Shown here one piece after another: positions 1 to 8,567 of a stretch of DNA of 64,000 bases. Source of the DNA: DFXE01 sp032054765 (GTDB lineage Bacteria > Bacteroidota > Bacteroidia > Bacteroidales > Tannerellaceae); contig DAMBSC010000002.1 of NCBI GenBank assembly GCA_032054765.1, forward strand, positions 434,001-498,000. Reading direction: 5' to 3'. Below the pieces are notes generated by a model. The model was not told the DNA's origin and ran no database searches. It saw only the letters and a list, made by a program, of their open reading frames with translations. Position 1 is the first letter of the stretch. Every line of letters starts with the position of its first letter. Made by a program: the position numbers and the translations under genes.

Positions 1-1754
1 AACAGACCAATACATTAAGATATAATAATAGTATTATTAGCAATGAAATAAACCAATTGTTATTTGATATTGAAGAGGAAGAAATGGTTGCTTCAGAGGA
101 AGAACAACTGAGAAAACAAGAATTAATTCATAATGCATCCGAAAACCTGGCATTGATCGCTATAATATCTATTATAATAGTTCTGATATTCCTTTTTATA
201 GCTATGCGGGATATTTCCAGAAGTAGATACTATCGCAAACAATTAGAAAAGGCTAAACAATATGCTGAAGACTTATTGCAAAGTCGTGAAAAACTAATGC
301 TTACCATCAGCCATGATATAAGAGCTCCTCTTTCGTCGATCCTGGGCTATTTAAATCTGGTAAAAGAAAATCCCCAAAAAGATAATACGATGTATCTGGA
401 GAATATTGACGTTTCGGCTAAACATATTCTTTCTCTTGTTAATGATTTGCTTGATTTTCACCGACTCGACTCAGGCAAAATGGATATACATCCTGTTCCT
501 TTCAAAGTTCCTGTGCTCTTTGAAGAAATACATGCCAGCTTTAAACCTTTAGCCGATGCAAAAGGTTTATCCTTTCAAATCAATATTGCCGATGATGAAG
601 ACGAACGGAGCTATTTGGGAGATACTGTACGCATCAAACAAACGGTAGGAAACCTACTGTCGAATGCAATCAAATTCACTCATAAAGGAAATGTCGGAAT
701 GTTAGTATCCATTGAACCATCTAATGAAACTATTCCTAATCAGCTGAAAATAGTTGTCAAAGACGATGGTCCTGGAATGAATGTTGAAGAACAAGAAAAG
801 ATATTTGGAGAGTTTACACGACTAGAAGGAGCTGATAAAACGGAAGGTTTTGGACTTGGTCTGTCTATTACCAGCAAATTAGTATCATTAATGGGGGGCA
901 CGATTGGAGTAAAAAGTGAACCTGAAGAAGGTTCTGAGTTTACGATAACTCTTCCATTACCTTTTGCAGATGATGTTATTTCAGAGGATTCTGATATAGA
1001 TCAAAAAAACTATATTCAACCTATGCCACCAATTATGAATAATACTATTAATTGTTTGGTTGTAGATGATGACACTTTACAATTAAGACTGACTGAAGAA
1101 TTATTGAAGCGAAATTACATCAAAGCAACAGCTATTACAGATGCCAATACTGTTCTTGACATATTAAAGGAACAAAAATTTGATATTATTCTTACAGATA
1201 TCCAAATGCCTGGAATTGATGGGTATACATTGCTTAAAAAGATTAGAACTTCCGGTTTACCTGAATTGGAAAAAATTCCAATTGTGGCTTTGTCTGCAAG
1301 TAATGCCGAAGATACTGAGCATTATAAAGATGTTGGATTTACTGGCTTTTTGGTAAAACCATTCACTTCCGGAGAGCTAATTACTGTATTAAATGAAATC
1401 TTGTCTACACATATGATAGTAGAACAAGTACCCAATATATCTTCATTAATTTCTTTTGCCGGAGATGATAAGGAAGCAGCCGATTCTATTCTGAAAACTT
1501 TTGCAGAAGAGACAGAAAAAAACATTTTTCTCCTGAAAGAGGCACTTGATAATATAGATAAAGAACAAGCCTCTAAGATAGCACATAAAATGCTCCCGCT
1601 CTTTACTATGTTACAAAGTTATGCTGCAGTCGAAAAGTTGCATATTCTGGAAACTAAATACAAAGATTTAACCGACAATGAATGGAGTATATTTGTTGAA
1701 GATGTAATCAAACAGGCCACACTCGTTGTGGAAAAAATCCACAACAAGGGGTGA
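1..1754 (+). CDS. Hybrid sensor histidine kinase, 5' end outside window
   Basis: The frame is open from base 3 to the stop at 1754 with no in-frame stop upstream of the first candidate start (TTG at 57), so the gene almost certainly begins before the window. Visible order: a transmembrane helix (about bases 140-205), a HisKA domain with the phospho-accepting His in SHDIRAP, a HATPase_c domain with N box (NLLSNAIKFT), DDGPGMN and GFGLGLS boxes, a receiver domain with phospho-acceptor Asp in LTDIQMPGIDG and the conserved Lys in VKPF, and a C-terminal Hpt-like segment with His in KIAHKML. A tripartite phosphorelay kinase in the inner membrane is therefore well supported. The sensory domain and its signal are not visible. 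A strong terminator follows directly, so it is the last gene of its transcript. Confidence 0.93.
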   Translation, partial: QTNTLRYNNSIISNEINQLLFDIEEEEMVASEEEQLRKQELIHNASENLALIAIISIIIVLIFLFIAMRDISRSRYYRKQLEKAKQYAEDLLQSREKLMLTISHDIRAPLSSILGYLNLVKENPQKDNTMYLENIDVSAKHILSLVNDLLDFHRLDSGKMDIHPVPFKVPVLFEEIHASFKPLADAKGLSFQINIADDEDERSYLGDTVRIKQTVGNLLSNAIKFTHKGNVGMLVSIEPSNETIPNQLKIVVKDDGPGMNVEEQEKIFGEFTRLEGADKTEGFGLGLSITSKLVSLMGGTIGVKSEPEEGSEFTITLPLPFADDVISEDSDIDQKNYIQPMPPIMNNTINCLVVDDDTLQLRLTEELLKRNYIKATAITDANTVLDILKEQKFDIILTDIQMPGIDGYTLLKKIRTSGLPELEKIPIVALSASNAEDTEHYKDVGFTGFLVKPFTSGELITVLNEILSTHMIVEQVPNISSLISFAGDDKEAADSILKTFAEETEKNIFLLKEALDNIDKEQASKIAHKMLPLFTMLQSYAAVEKLHILETKYKDLTDNEWSIFVEDVIKQATLVVEKIHNKG

Positions 1755-1778
1755 AATTCCACAATCCTATTTATATAT

Positions 1779-1811
1779 AAAAGAGGTGATAGAAAAATTA
1801 TCACCTCTTTT
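1779..1811 (+). terminator. Rho-independent terminator of the histidine kinase gene
   Basis: Perfect 13-bp inverted repeat, AAAAGAGGTGATA (1779-1791) and TATCACCTCTTTT (1799-1811), with a 7-nt loop and a T-rich 3' arm, 25 bp after the kinase stop codon. Confidence 0.88.
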
Positions 1812-1998
1812 ATATTATTGATATAAAGCATGTTAATCATCATAAAAGATTGCGCGAGAACTTTTGGCACGGTATTAGCCATATAGATGTAAAATATATG
1901 GCATTTCTACATTTAACCTTTTAAGAGTAATCGTAAGTGTATAACACATAGATGTTATTGAATTCGTTTTTCTTTGGCTGCCTCGTTGAGAGACGGCC

Positions 1999-3258
1999 TT
2001 AGTTTTTTTCTGAGGCTAGCTTTATTAAGGTTTCTTTCATATGATGAGGGTTGTAATATCGTTGACTACGATTCTCATCCGGGCGAGTTTCATAATAGCG
2101 GCCCAAACGTTTTTTAGCATATTCATTACCGCTTTGTGCTTCATATTCCCAATCAAAATATTCGGGAAGCCCTAAACGTATCACTTTACGATTCATCCTT
2201 TTCTTAGTTGGTAGAGGTATTGCGAAATGAAATCCTCCATTAGGCTCTCCTCCGGAATACATCCCGTAAAAACCAATTGAAACTTCTCCAAAATGGCGGG
2301 TACAGTCTAAACGTACTCCATAATCTCCATAAATATAACGGTGGGCAGCAATATTAAACTCAAGATTATACCAGGGTTCGTTATAAGTTAAGAAAACAGA
2401 ACCGCTTGTTCGTTTCCATCGAGTTACTTCCCATTGACCCGAATAGAATGTAGATGAACCCGTCAGGCCGGCATTCAGCCCAATAGCCCACCGGTCATTA
2501 TTAGGTCTGTATTTTAAAGCGACATCTACTCCTATACGACTGCTATTGAAATTACCGATATTAACTGTTGCAAACACATTCTTAGGAAATCTATATTCCT
2601 GTCTGAAAACAAGCATTCCAGCACGTATATAATCCATCTCACCTTTCATATTATTCCAAATGGGAAAAATAACCTGTCCTGTAAAAGAAGCTCCTTGCCA
2701 GAGTCCTATTTCTATGGCCGGTGCTATATTAAGAATAGTTCCATATATTTTATCCATCCATGCATTATTCAACGTAATTTGAGGATATAGCACAAGATCC
2801 ACTTTCCCTGCTGAACGATTCTGCTTTTTAATGTTCCTGAATACAGATTTCTCTTTATCTGTATCATAACTGATCTGAATGGTTGAGAATAATTGTTTTA
2901 ATGAAGACTTTTCTGCATAATAATCACGGATTACCTGTCCGGATAATTTCAAAACAACCTGAGGTATCTGATCTTCTTGTAAAATGAGATGAATATCTGT
3001 TTCTATATGTAAGTCACCCAATAGCTTTTTTATCACTTCAAAAGCCCCCCTAGTAGGTCCTCTATAGACATTATCACTATATATTATATGTAAGATATCT
3101 GATTCATTCACTACAGCAATATCTTCCATTCCTATCTGTTTTAATAATATCCTTACTTCTTCTACCTGATTATTAATAGTTTGTCCGGATATTGTTATCG
3201 AATAAAAGATACAATATAGTACTAATAAAAACCTATATATATGTTGATGGATTTTCAT
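1999..3258 (-). CDS. YjbH/GfcD-type outer-membrane protein, C-terminal-half homologue
   Basis: 419 aa with a signal peptide (about residues 1-26). After an N-terminal alpha/beta region (about 30-150) the rest is an alternating aromatic/polar beta-barrel pattern with segments such as GLWQGASFTGQVIFP and FTLTYNEPWYN-like strands. This resembles the second half of the enterobacterial YjbH/GfcD proteins, which are encoded beside extracellular polysaccharide genes and are predicted outer-membrane barrels. The start lies 4 bp after the stop of the gene encoding the first half, so the two are certainly co-transcribed. Family assignment comes from remembered sequence patterns and not from a search; the function in polysaccharide export or surface attachment is inferred from the family. 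Confidence 0.72.
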   Translation of the reverse strand: MKIHQHIYRFLLVLYCIFYSITISGQTINNQVEEVRILLKQIGMEDIAVVNESDILHIIYSDNVYRGPTRGAFEVIKKLLGDLHIETDIHLILQEDQIPQVVLKLSGQVIRDYYAEKSSLKQLFSTIQISYDTDKEKSVFRNIKKQNRSAGKVDLVLYPQITLNNAWMDKIYGTILNIAPAIEIGLWQGASFTGQVIFPIWNNMKGEMDYIRAGMLVFRQEYRFPKNVFATVNIGNFNSSRIGVDVALKYRPNNDRWAIGLNAGLTGSSTFYSGQWEVTRWKRTSGSVFLTYNEPWYNLEFNIAAHRYIYGDYGVRLDCTRHFGEVSIGFYGMYSGGEPNGGFHFAIPLPTKKRMNRKVIRLGLPEYFDWEYEAQSGNEYAKKRLGRYYETRPDENRSQRYYNPHHMKETLIKLASEKN

Positions 3259-3262
3259 TATT

Positions 3263-4003
3263 TTATTTAATCAGGCGAAATTCATAACGTATACCTCCAG
3301 AAACAGTCTCAAAATCATAAGAGAATATATGCAATGAAAAATACTTTAATACATGAGCTGTTAGTCCCACATTAATACCTTTTGTATCATATTCGACAAT
3401 TAAAGATAGAGGTTGTAAGAAAGACGGTGTATAACTAAGACCTCCGAAAAAACCCTCTTGAGCAGAGTTATTACGTGAAAGTATATATCCACCTGCTGTA
3501 AAACCTACAGTGTGTCCATCTAAATTTATATTTTTTGTTACTACACCATATATTGAAGAAAAGAATCGGTTACCTTTAGACTCTTTGAAAGGATTTAATT
3601 GGTTTGTAGTAAAGGCATCATTCGATCCAACAACAACTGACGGCCAATATTTTCCTTCTTTCAAAGGTCGTATTCGCAAAGAAACTGAACGATCTTGTTG
3701 CCATTTATTGTCTGCTTTAAATTCTCCTCTTAAAAGAGTACAGCGATAAGCGACTTCAACAAAAGGAAGGATAGTAATATTTACAAAATAGTTCCCCGTA
3801 TTATAATTCCAGTATTCTGGTGTCATTTCTCGGGGAAGATAATTTCCTCCTGCCATAAATACACCATCGTGTTGCATATCTGCACTTGGAATGTTCAGCA
3901 AACCTGTCATTCCTAAAGAGTATTGTGCTTTAATAGGGATAATACATAATATAAAAATTAGTATTATCCCTATTATTTTAATTATTTGACAATATGTTGT
4001 CAT
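3263..4003 (-). CDS. YjbH/GfcD-type outer-membrane protein, N-terminal-half homologue
   Basis: 246 aa with an N-terminal hydrophobic signal (residues about 8-26, ending KAQ). The mature start, YSLGMTGLLNIPSADM, followed by VAYRCTLL, SVSLRIRPL and YWPSVVVGSNDAF, matches the first part of YjbH proteins (GLLxTPxAxM, LRYT, K(L/I)RL, PxVAVGxRD). It is followed 4 bp later by the gene for the second half. In E. coli both halves are in one protein of about 700 aa; here they are two secreted proteins, each with its own signal peptide. It sits 20 bp after the stop of an upstream lipoprotein gene, giving a three-gene operon. Confidence 0.75.
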   Translation of the reverse strand: MTTYCQIIKIIGIILIFILCIIPIKAQYSLGMTGLLNIPSADMQHDGVFMAGGNYLPREMTPEYWNYNTGNYFVNITILPFVEVAYRCTLLRGEFKADNKWQQDRSVSLRIRPLKEGKYWPSVVVGSNDAFTTNQLNPFKESKGNRFFSSIYGVVTKNINLDGHTVGFTAGGYILSRNNSAQEGFFGGLSYTPSFLQPLSLIVEYDTKGINVGLTAHVLKYFSLHIFSYDFETVSGGIRYEFRLIK

Positions 4004-4023
4004 CTCTCAAAGAGACAGAAATA

Positions 4024-5262
4024 TTATTGTCCTGATCCTCCTGAATGGTCTGTATGACTACTTCCGTATTGATATGTTGTAGAGACTTCTGTTCCTAAAT
4101 ACTTTTTAACCGAAACTTCAAACCAATCCAAGTTACCATCTACAAAAATGAGAGGAAATGAGAATGTATCATTTTGCACCTGAGCATTAAAATTAATCGT
4201 AACTTTTATGTCACCACTTACCCTGAAAGGTATAGATAAGTTTAATGTTCCAACACCGGCACTGGATCCCATAATAGAAGCTACCGCCGTTGAGATATTA
4301 GATACCAATCCATTAACAGAAGCATCTGTTAGTGTTGGATACTTTGAACGTATACTTCCAGCCAAATCTCCGTCAAATGTCCAGCCATATTTTTGAGCCA
4401 TTGTTATTGACTCATCTCTTGCCGACATATTCCCCAAATTGTCAATTACTTCCGTATCTAATAATTCTGTAGAAACAGAACTCGATGATACATTCGTATT
4501 GATAACAAAATAATGATTTGAAAAACCAGACAAATAAGATTCATAGGAATGTGTATCGGCATTATAAGACGTTTTTCCAAGCTCTTGACGAACACCGTTT
4601 GTTTCTTTAATATGTATTAGATCATCAAAACGGACTTCTCCTCGCATTGGATTTTTGAGACTTATTTTCACAGGTTTTTCGAAAACCAGACCATCAGGTT
4701 CCAAATTTAAAGATAACAAACTTGCATTTATAGTTCCTGTTTGTATTGTTTGTGATGATGGTATAAACTCCGTCATATACACCTCTACAGATTCTTTGAC
4801 CGCACCAGAAGGTATATCTAATGATATGTTTGCATTGACAGGCTCTGATCTTTCTTCTTCCATTTCCGGAGTTATCAAAAAAGGCTCATGTTTTTTTGTT
4901 AGTTCTTGTTTAATAGCTACAGAGGCCTTATTCTTTGCATTTGAATTAATTGTAACTTTTGAAGTTATAGATACATATCCTGCCTTTTCAAAGACAACAC
5001 TATAATCTCCTTTTTTTGATAATTCTAATTCAAAATTACCATTAGCATCTGTTGTACTCTCTTTATCTGAAGTACTAACTTTTACTCCTTCTAAAGGTTT
5101 ACCACCTTGTAATACTTCACCGATTACGAAATAGACCTCATTTTCTGTTACTATTTCAGGAGTAGGTTCATCTTTATCTTTACATGAATTCATATTTATG
5201 ATTAATCCCGATAAAAGAATAAAAATCATAAAACGGTTTAATAAGATACTTTTTGTTTTCAT
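4024..5262 (-). CDS. Lipoprotein with carboxypeptidase-regulatory-like domain and His/Gly tail
   Basis: 412 aa. A lipoprotein signal ends in a lipobox-like INMNSC with Cys at about residue 27, followed by an acidic KDKDEPTPE linker. Residues about 42-115 look like a carboxypeptidase-regulatory beta-sandwich (GEVLQGGKPLEGVKVSTSD, TTDANGNFELEL). Residues about 135-260 resemble a ZU5-like module (LDIPSGAVKESVEVYM, LNLEPDGLVFEKPVKI). The protein ends in an unusual His/Gly/Ser tail, SSHTDHSGGSGQ. It is the first gene of the operon with the split YjbH pair, which suggests a surface or periplasmic partner of those barrels. A -7-like box (TATCTTTG on the minus strand, 5356-5363) lies about 95 bp upstream. 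Function not known. Confidence 0.7.
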   Translation of the reverse strand: MKTKSILLNRFMIFILLSGLIINMNSCKDKDEPTPEIVTENEVYFVIGEVLQGGKPLEGVKVSTSDKESTTDANGNFELELSKKGDYSVVFEKAGYVSITSKVTINSNAKNKASVAIKQELTKKHEPFLITPEMEEERSEPVNANISLDIPSGAVKESVEVYMTEFIPSSQTIQTGTINASLLSLNLEPDGLVFEKPVKISLKNPMRGEVRFDDLIHIKETNGVRQELGKTSYNADTHSYESYLSGFSNHYFVINTNVSSSSVSTELLDTEVIDNLGNMSARDESITMAQKYGWTFDGDLAGSIRSKYPTLTDASVNGLVSNISTAVASIMGSSAGVGTLNLSIPFRVSGDIKVTINFNAQVQNDTFSFPLIFVDGNLDWFEVSVKKYLGTEVSTTYQYGSSHTDHSGGSGQ

Positions 5263-5566
5263 AATTATTTTTCTTAAAAAATTGAAATATAATAGGTTAT
5301 TTTACAACTATAAAAAGGGGTTTTTCTAATTAGGTAATTTTTTATTTTACAGGGACAAAGATATAAAAAAAAACATTGTTGGTATTTTTTATTTACAAAT
5401 TCATTTATAGAGTTTTTTTAAGCAAATTTTACCATATTTACCTTTCATTTTACACAAAACAAAAGAGTACAATTAACAGGAACGCGATAATATATATTGT
5501 ATAAACAAAAAACGAGAAAACTCTATGAGAGAATTTTCCCGTAAAAAAAATTAATTAAATAAAATA
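5263..5566. other. AT-rich intergenic region between the YjbH operon and the TonB receptor gene
   Basis: About 300 bp of very AT-rich DNA. On the minus strand it holds a -7 box TATCTTTG (5356-5363) that fits transcription of the lipoprotein/YjbH operon; I see no good -33 element at the usual distance. No open reading frame, RNA gene or strong hairpin was recognised in the rest. Confidence 0.5.
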
Positions 5567-7444
5567 TCAAAAAACCAAATCAATTCCTCCCATAAAGATA
5601 GCCTTAGGCATCGGGAAACCTTCATTTATTTGATAACGTGTAGCAGTAAGATTTTCACCTTTAATAAATAGGTTCAATCCCTTGTTTCGGGTACCGAAAA
5701 GATAAGATATCTTAGCATCCAGCGTAGTATAATCTTGTTTCAATTCATTGGTTGCATTAACGTAAAGACCAAAAATGCTTTGCAGGTTTACATGAAAAGT
5801 AAACCTTCCAGGCATATACATAGCATTTGCTACAAATTTATGTTTGGGAGCAGCCTCAAGAGGTTTGTTTATATCCAGAAAACTATAACTGGTGTTCAAA
5901 TTAAAATTTTTAAGAGCATGGTAATTAGCTTCTATTTCGAAACCTTTATTGTAAAAACGACCTACATTGATATTCTGGAAGCGTCCCTCTGTATTTTTTC
6001 TTGATTGTATCATATCCTTGCCTTCAATATAAAAGGCGGTAATTTCAGCAGAAAATCTTCCGTCAAGAAAAGATTGACCAACCGACACTTCATAATTCAT
6101 CATACTTTCCGGCTTCAAATTGGGGTTTTGGGGTGGGAACATATACATTTCACGGATATTAGGACTGCGGAAACCTTTCGACATGGAAGCTTTTATCGCA
6201 TTTCCTTCAATCGGCCGCCATGTAAGACCTGCCTGTGGAACCCATTCACCATCAAAACCATCATTATATTCATAACGTACACCAGCATTTAGACTCAATT
6301 TATCAAATAAATCCTGTTGAGCTATCACATACCCGGCGATTTCATTAACGGATTTATCAGCCAATTCTTTCTTATTGCCGTTAATACTATCATTCCAGGC
6401 ATGCCCACCCCAGTTCTTATAATCAAATCCAACCGTAAAACTATTCCCCTGAAACAAACGAAAAGATTGATAAAGAAGTACACCTGCGTTATGATCGTCA
6501 CTTTTAAAGAGGAATTTTAAAGGATCCTCTCCAGGACTATAACCGTCATTCACATCATGATGTCCCCAATTATAGAAAGCTCTGATTGCTCCGCTACTTT
6601 TATCATGTACATTCTCAAAGGCAAAGGAAGCTGTTCCTCTAAGGATATCCATTATATTATCAATAATTGGAGCTTCCACCCGACCGGGATTATGTGTTTT
6701 GAACTTTGCAAGACTTATATCAGCAATTGCTTTATAATTCTCATTAAAACGATAACCTACTTTCCCAAAACCGTTAGTAATATAAAATTTAGAATCAGGT
6801 CGATGACCATCCGTTCGATCATGGTTTACGGAGATAAAAGTACTTAAAGCGCCTTTATTATAACCGTTATTTATCATATATTTCTGAGTATTATATGATC
6901 CATACATGATGCGGGCTTGCGTACGCCGCCCTTCTTGCTTCTGGCTTCGTGTTATAATATTCACTACTCCCCCCATCGCATTTGAACCATATAATAAAGA
7001 ACCAGGACCACGAATGACCTCTACTCGTTCAATATCTGAGGCCACGTAAGTATCAGGGAGTGAATGCCCAAAGAGACCAGCCCATTGAGGTTGCCCATCG
7101 AAGAGCATTAAAACTTTATTTCCTTGTCCCACCCCACGGATATTAACTGTACCGGCAGAACCGGCAGAAACACCAAAACCGGTAATTCCTTTTTGGGTCA
7201 CAAATAATCCGGGAACACGCTGCGAAAGCACCGGAAGCAATGCTGATTCGCTGCTAGCTTCTATTTCTTCCCTTTCTATCACAGAAACTGAAAGAGGAAC
7301 ACTGCTGCGATTTACTTGAACCTTATTAGCTGATATCACAACGCCTTTAAGATTGATGAGACTGTCTATCACTTCCGGCTCTATCGCTTGTGTTTTTAAA
7401 CATAGTATAATAGAAAGTAAGACTAACCCTATTTTTATTCTCAT
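5567..7444 (-). CDS. TonB-dependent outer-membrane receptor
   Basis: 625 aa with a signal peptide (1-20, ending TQA). A plug domain (about 40-170) carries the typical VEVIRGPGSLLYGSNAMGGVVNIITR segment, followed by a 22-stranded-type barrel with NAGVRYEYNDG, KASMSKGFRSPNIREMYMFP and the C-terminal GGIDLVF ending in Phe. It has no SusC-type N-terminal extension or STN domain, so it looks like a classic metal, siderophore or cobalamin receptor of the BtuB/CirA kind. It lies 84 bp downstream of a NikR-like repressor gene on the same strand, which suggests metal-linked regulation and cargo. The gap holds a -7 box (TACTTTTG on the minus strand, 7478-7485), so it may have its own promoter. Confidence 0.9.
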   Translation of the reverse strand: MRIKIGLVLLSIILCLKTQAIEPEVIDSLINLKGVVISANKVQVNRSSVPLSVSVIEREEIEASSESALLPVLSQRVPGLFVTQKGITGFGVSAGSAGTVNIRGVGQGNKVLMLFDGQPQWAGLFGHSLPDTYVASDIERVEVIRGPGSLLYGSNAMGGVVNIITRSQKQEGRRTQARIMYGSYNTQKYMINNGYNKGALSTFISVNHDRTDGHRPDSKFYITNGFGKVGYRFNENYKAIADISLAKFKTHNPGRVEAPIIDNIMDILRGTASFAFENVHDKSSGAIRAFYNWGHHDVNDGYSPGEDPLKFLFKSDDHNAGVLLYQSFRLFQGNSFTVGFDYKNWGGHAWNDSINGNKKELADKSVNEIAGYVIAQQDLFDKLSLNAGVRYEYNDGFDGEWVPQAGLTWRPIEGNAIKASMSKGFRSPNIREMYMFPPQNPNLKPESMMNYEVSVGQSFLDGRFSAEITAFYIEGKDMIQSRKNTEGRFQNINVGRFYNKGFEIEANYHALKNFNLNTSYSFLDINKPLEAAPKHKFVANAMYMPGRFTFHVNLQSIFGLYVNATNELKQDYTTLDAKISYLFGTRNKGLNLFIKGENLTATRYQINEGFPMPKAIFMGGIDLVF

Positions 7445-7471
7445 GCTAAATTGTTTTTCATTTAATAAATA

Positions 7472-7519
7472 TCACGGCAAAAGTAACACCTTTGAAACAA
7501 AACGTGTCACGACAAATGC
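7472..7519. promoter_or_regulatory. Candidate operator region upstream of the TonB receptor gene
   Basis: Between the NikR-like gene and the receptor gene there is a 9-bp palindrome CGTGTCACG (7503-7511) and two direct copies of TCACGRCAAAWG (starting near 7472 and 7508). One copy overlaps the -7 box of the receptor gene (7478-7485). This fits an operator for a ribbon-helix-helix regulator, but it does not match the E. coli NikR consensus GTATGA-N16-TCATAC. Assignment is inference. Confidence 0.35.
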
Positions 7520-7528
7520 AAAAAAAAA

Positions 7529-7930
7529 TTAATCTGCCCGACTCATTACTAATTTTCCATGACGAATTCCTTTAATAGTGGTCAAGCGGTCGGAAAGTTC
7601 CGTTAATCGATGAGCTTCGCCTAGTACGGTGGCAACGTGCATACAATGATCAGGATTTAGAAAATATTGAGAAGAAGATAATATCACATCTGTATAGTCC
7701 TGTTGTATAGTAGCTATTTTAGCAGTAATTTCTTTTTTTGACAAATCATACATAATAATAATAGTTCCCGCAACGATATGATTACATTGCCACTTCTGTT
7801 CAGCAACGTTTTTTTCAATAAGAAATCGTATAGCCTGCGATCTATTTGCAAATCCATTATCATTGACATATTGGTCAAGATCATATAATAACTCATCCTC
7901 AAGGGATACACCAAATCGTTTTAGTGACAT
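7529..7930 (-). CDS. nikR: NikR-like CopG-family regulator with an altered metal site
   Basis: 133 aa, the usual NikR length. Residues 3-40 form a ribbon-helix-helix DNA-binding domain (KRFGVSLEDELLYDLD, NRSQAIRFLI); residues 50-133 align without gaps to the NikR ACT-like metal domain, including GIRHGKL near the end. Compared with E. coli NikR, high-affinity Ni(II) ligands His76, His87 and His89 correspond to Gln77, Gln88 and Phe90 here, and only the Cys is kept (Cys96, in DHCMHV). The regulator may therefore sense a different metal, or use the nearby His95 and His98. The gene is upstream of a TonB receptor on the same strand, a likely target. The symbol follows family usage; nickel sensing is doubtful. 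Confidence 0.8.
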   Translation of the reverse strand: MSLKRFGVSLEDELLYDLDQYVNDNGFANRSQAIRFLIEKNVAEQKWQCNHIVAGTIIIMYDLSKKEITAKIATIQQDYTDVILSSSQYFLNPDHCMHVATVLGEAHRLTELSDRLTTIKGIRHGKLVMSRAD

Positions 7931-8084
7931 AATAATACAAAAATAGTCATTTTGTTGAAAATCCTTTCACAACTTCAAAAAGAAAAAGCCATCATTAATA
8001 CATCTTAATTAAGAGGATTGACTTTTTAATTATTGTATCTTTGCCTCCTGTTATTGATTTAATTTTATAAATAAAAAAGATATT

Positions 8085-8567
8085 ATGCACAATTGGTTTG
8101 AATGTAAGGTTGCTTACGAAAAGATGCTTGAAAACGGGATGCAAAAGAAAGTTACAGAGCCTTATCTGGTAGACGCTCTGTCGTTTACGGAAGCAGAAGC
8201 ACGTATTACAGAAGAGATACGTCCTTATATAACTGGAGAATTTACAATTGCCGATATTAAACGTGCCCGTTTTTCTGAAATCTTTTTCAATGAAAATGGA
8301 GATCGTTATTATCGTATAAAAGTTTTTTTCATCTCATTAGATGAAAAAAGCGGAGCTGAAAAGAAAACAGCCGTACAAATGTTGTCGCAAGCCTCCGATC
8401 TCAAAAGCGCTATTGCCGTATTGGAAGAAGGAATGAAGGGCACTATGGCCGATTATACTATTGCTTCTGTTACGGAAACTCCACTGATGGATGTATTCCC
8501 ATTTGCGGTTAATGATCAGGTAAAACCTAAATTAGACGAAGTTTTATTAGCCGAACAAAGTGCATGA
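8085..8567 (+). CDS. DUF4494-type conserved protein
   Basis: 160 aa, cytosolic, no signal or membrane segment. The start MHNWFECKVAYEKMLENG and the pattern FTEAEARITEEI, DIKRARFSEIFF and YRIKVFFISLDE match the DUF4494 family of Bacteroidetes as I remember it; its biochemical role is unknown. A -7 box TATCTTTG (8036-8043) lies about 40 bp upstream with a TTG at 8018-8020. The stop overlaps the start of the next gene in an ATGA, so it is translationally coupled to the PLP-homeostasis gene, suggesting a shared housekeeping transcript. Confidence 0.8.
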   Translation: MHNWFECKVAYEKMLENGMQKKVTEPYLVDALSFTEAEARITEEIRPYITGEFTIADIKRARFSEIFFNENGDRYYRIKVFFISLDEKSGAEKKTAVQMLSQASDLKSAIAVLEEGMKGTMADYTIASVTETPLMDVFPFAVNDQVKPKLDEVLLAEQSA

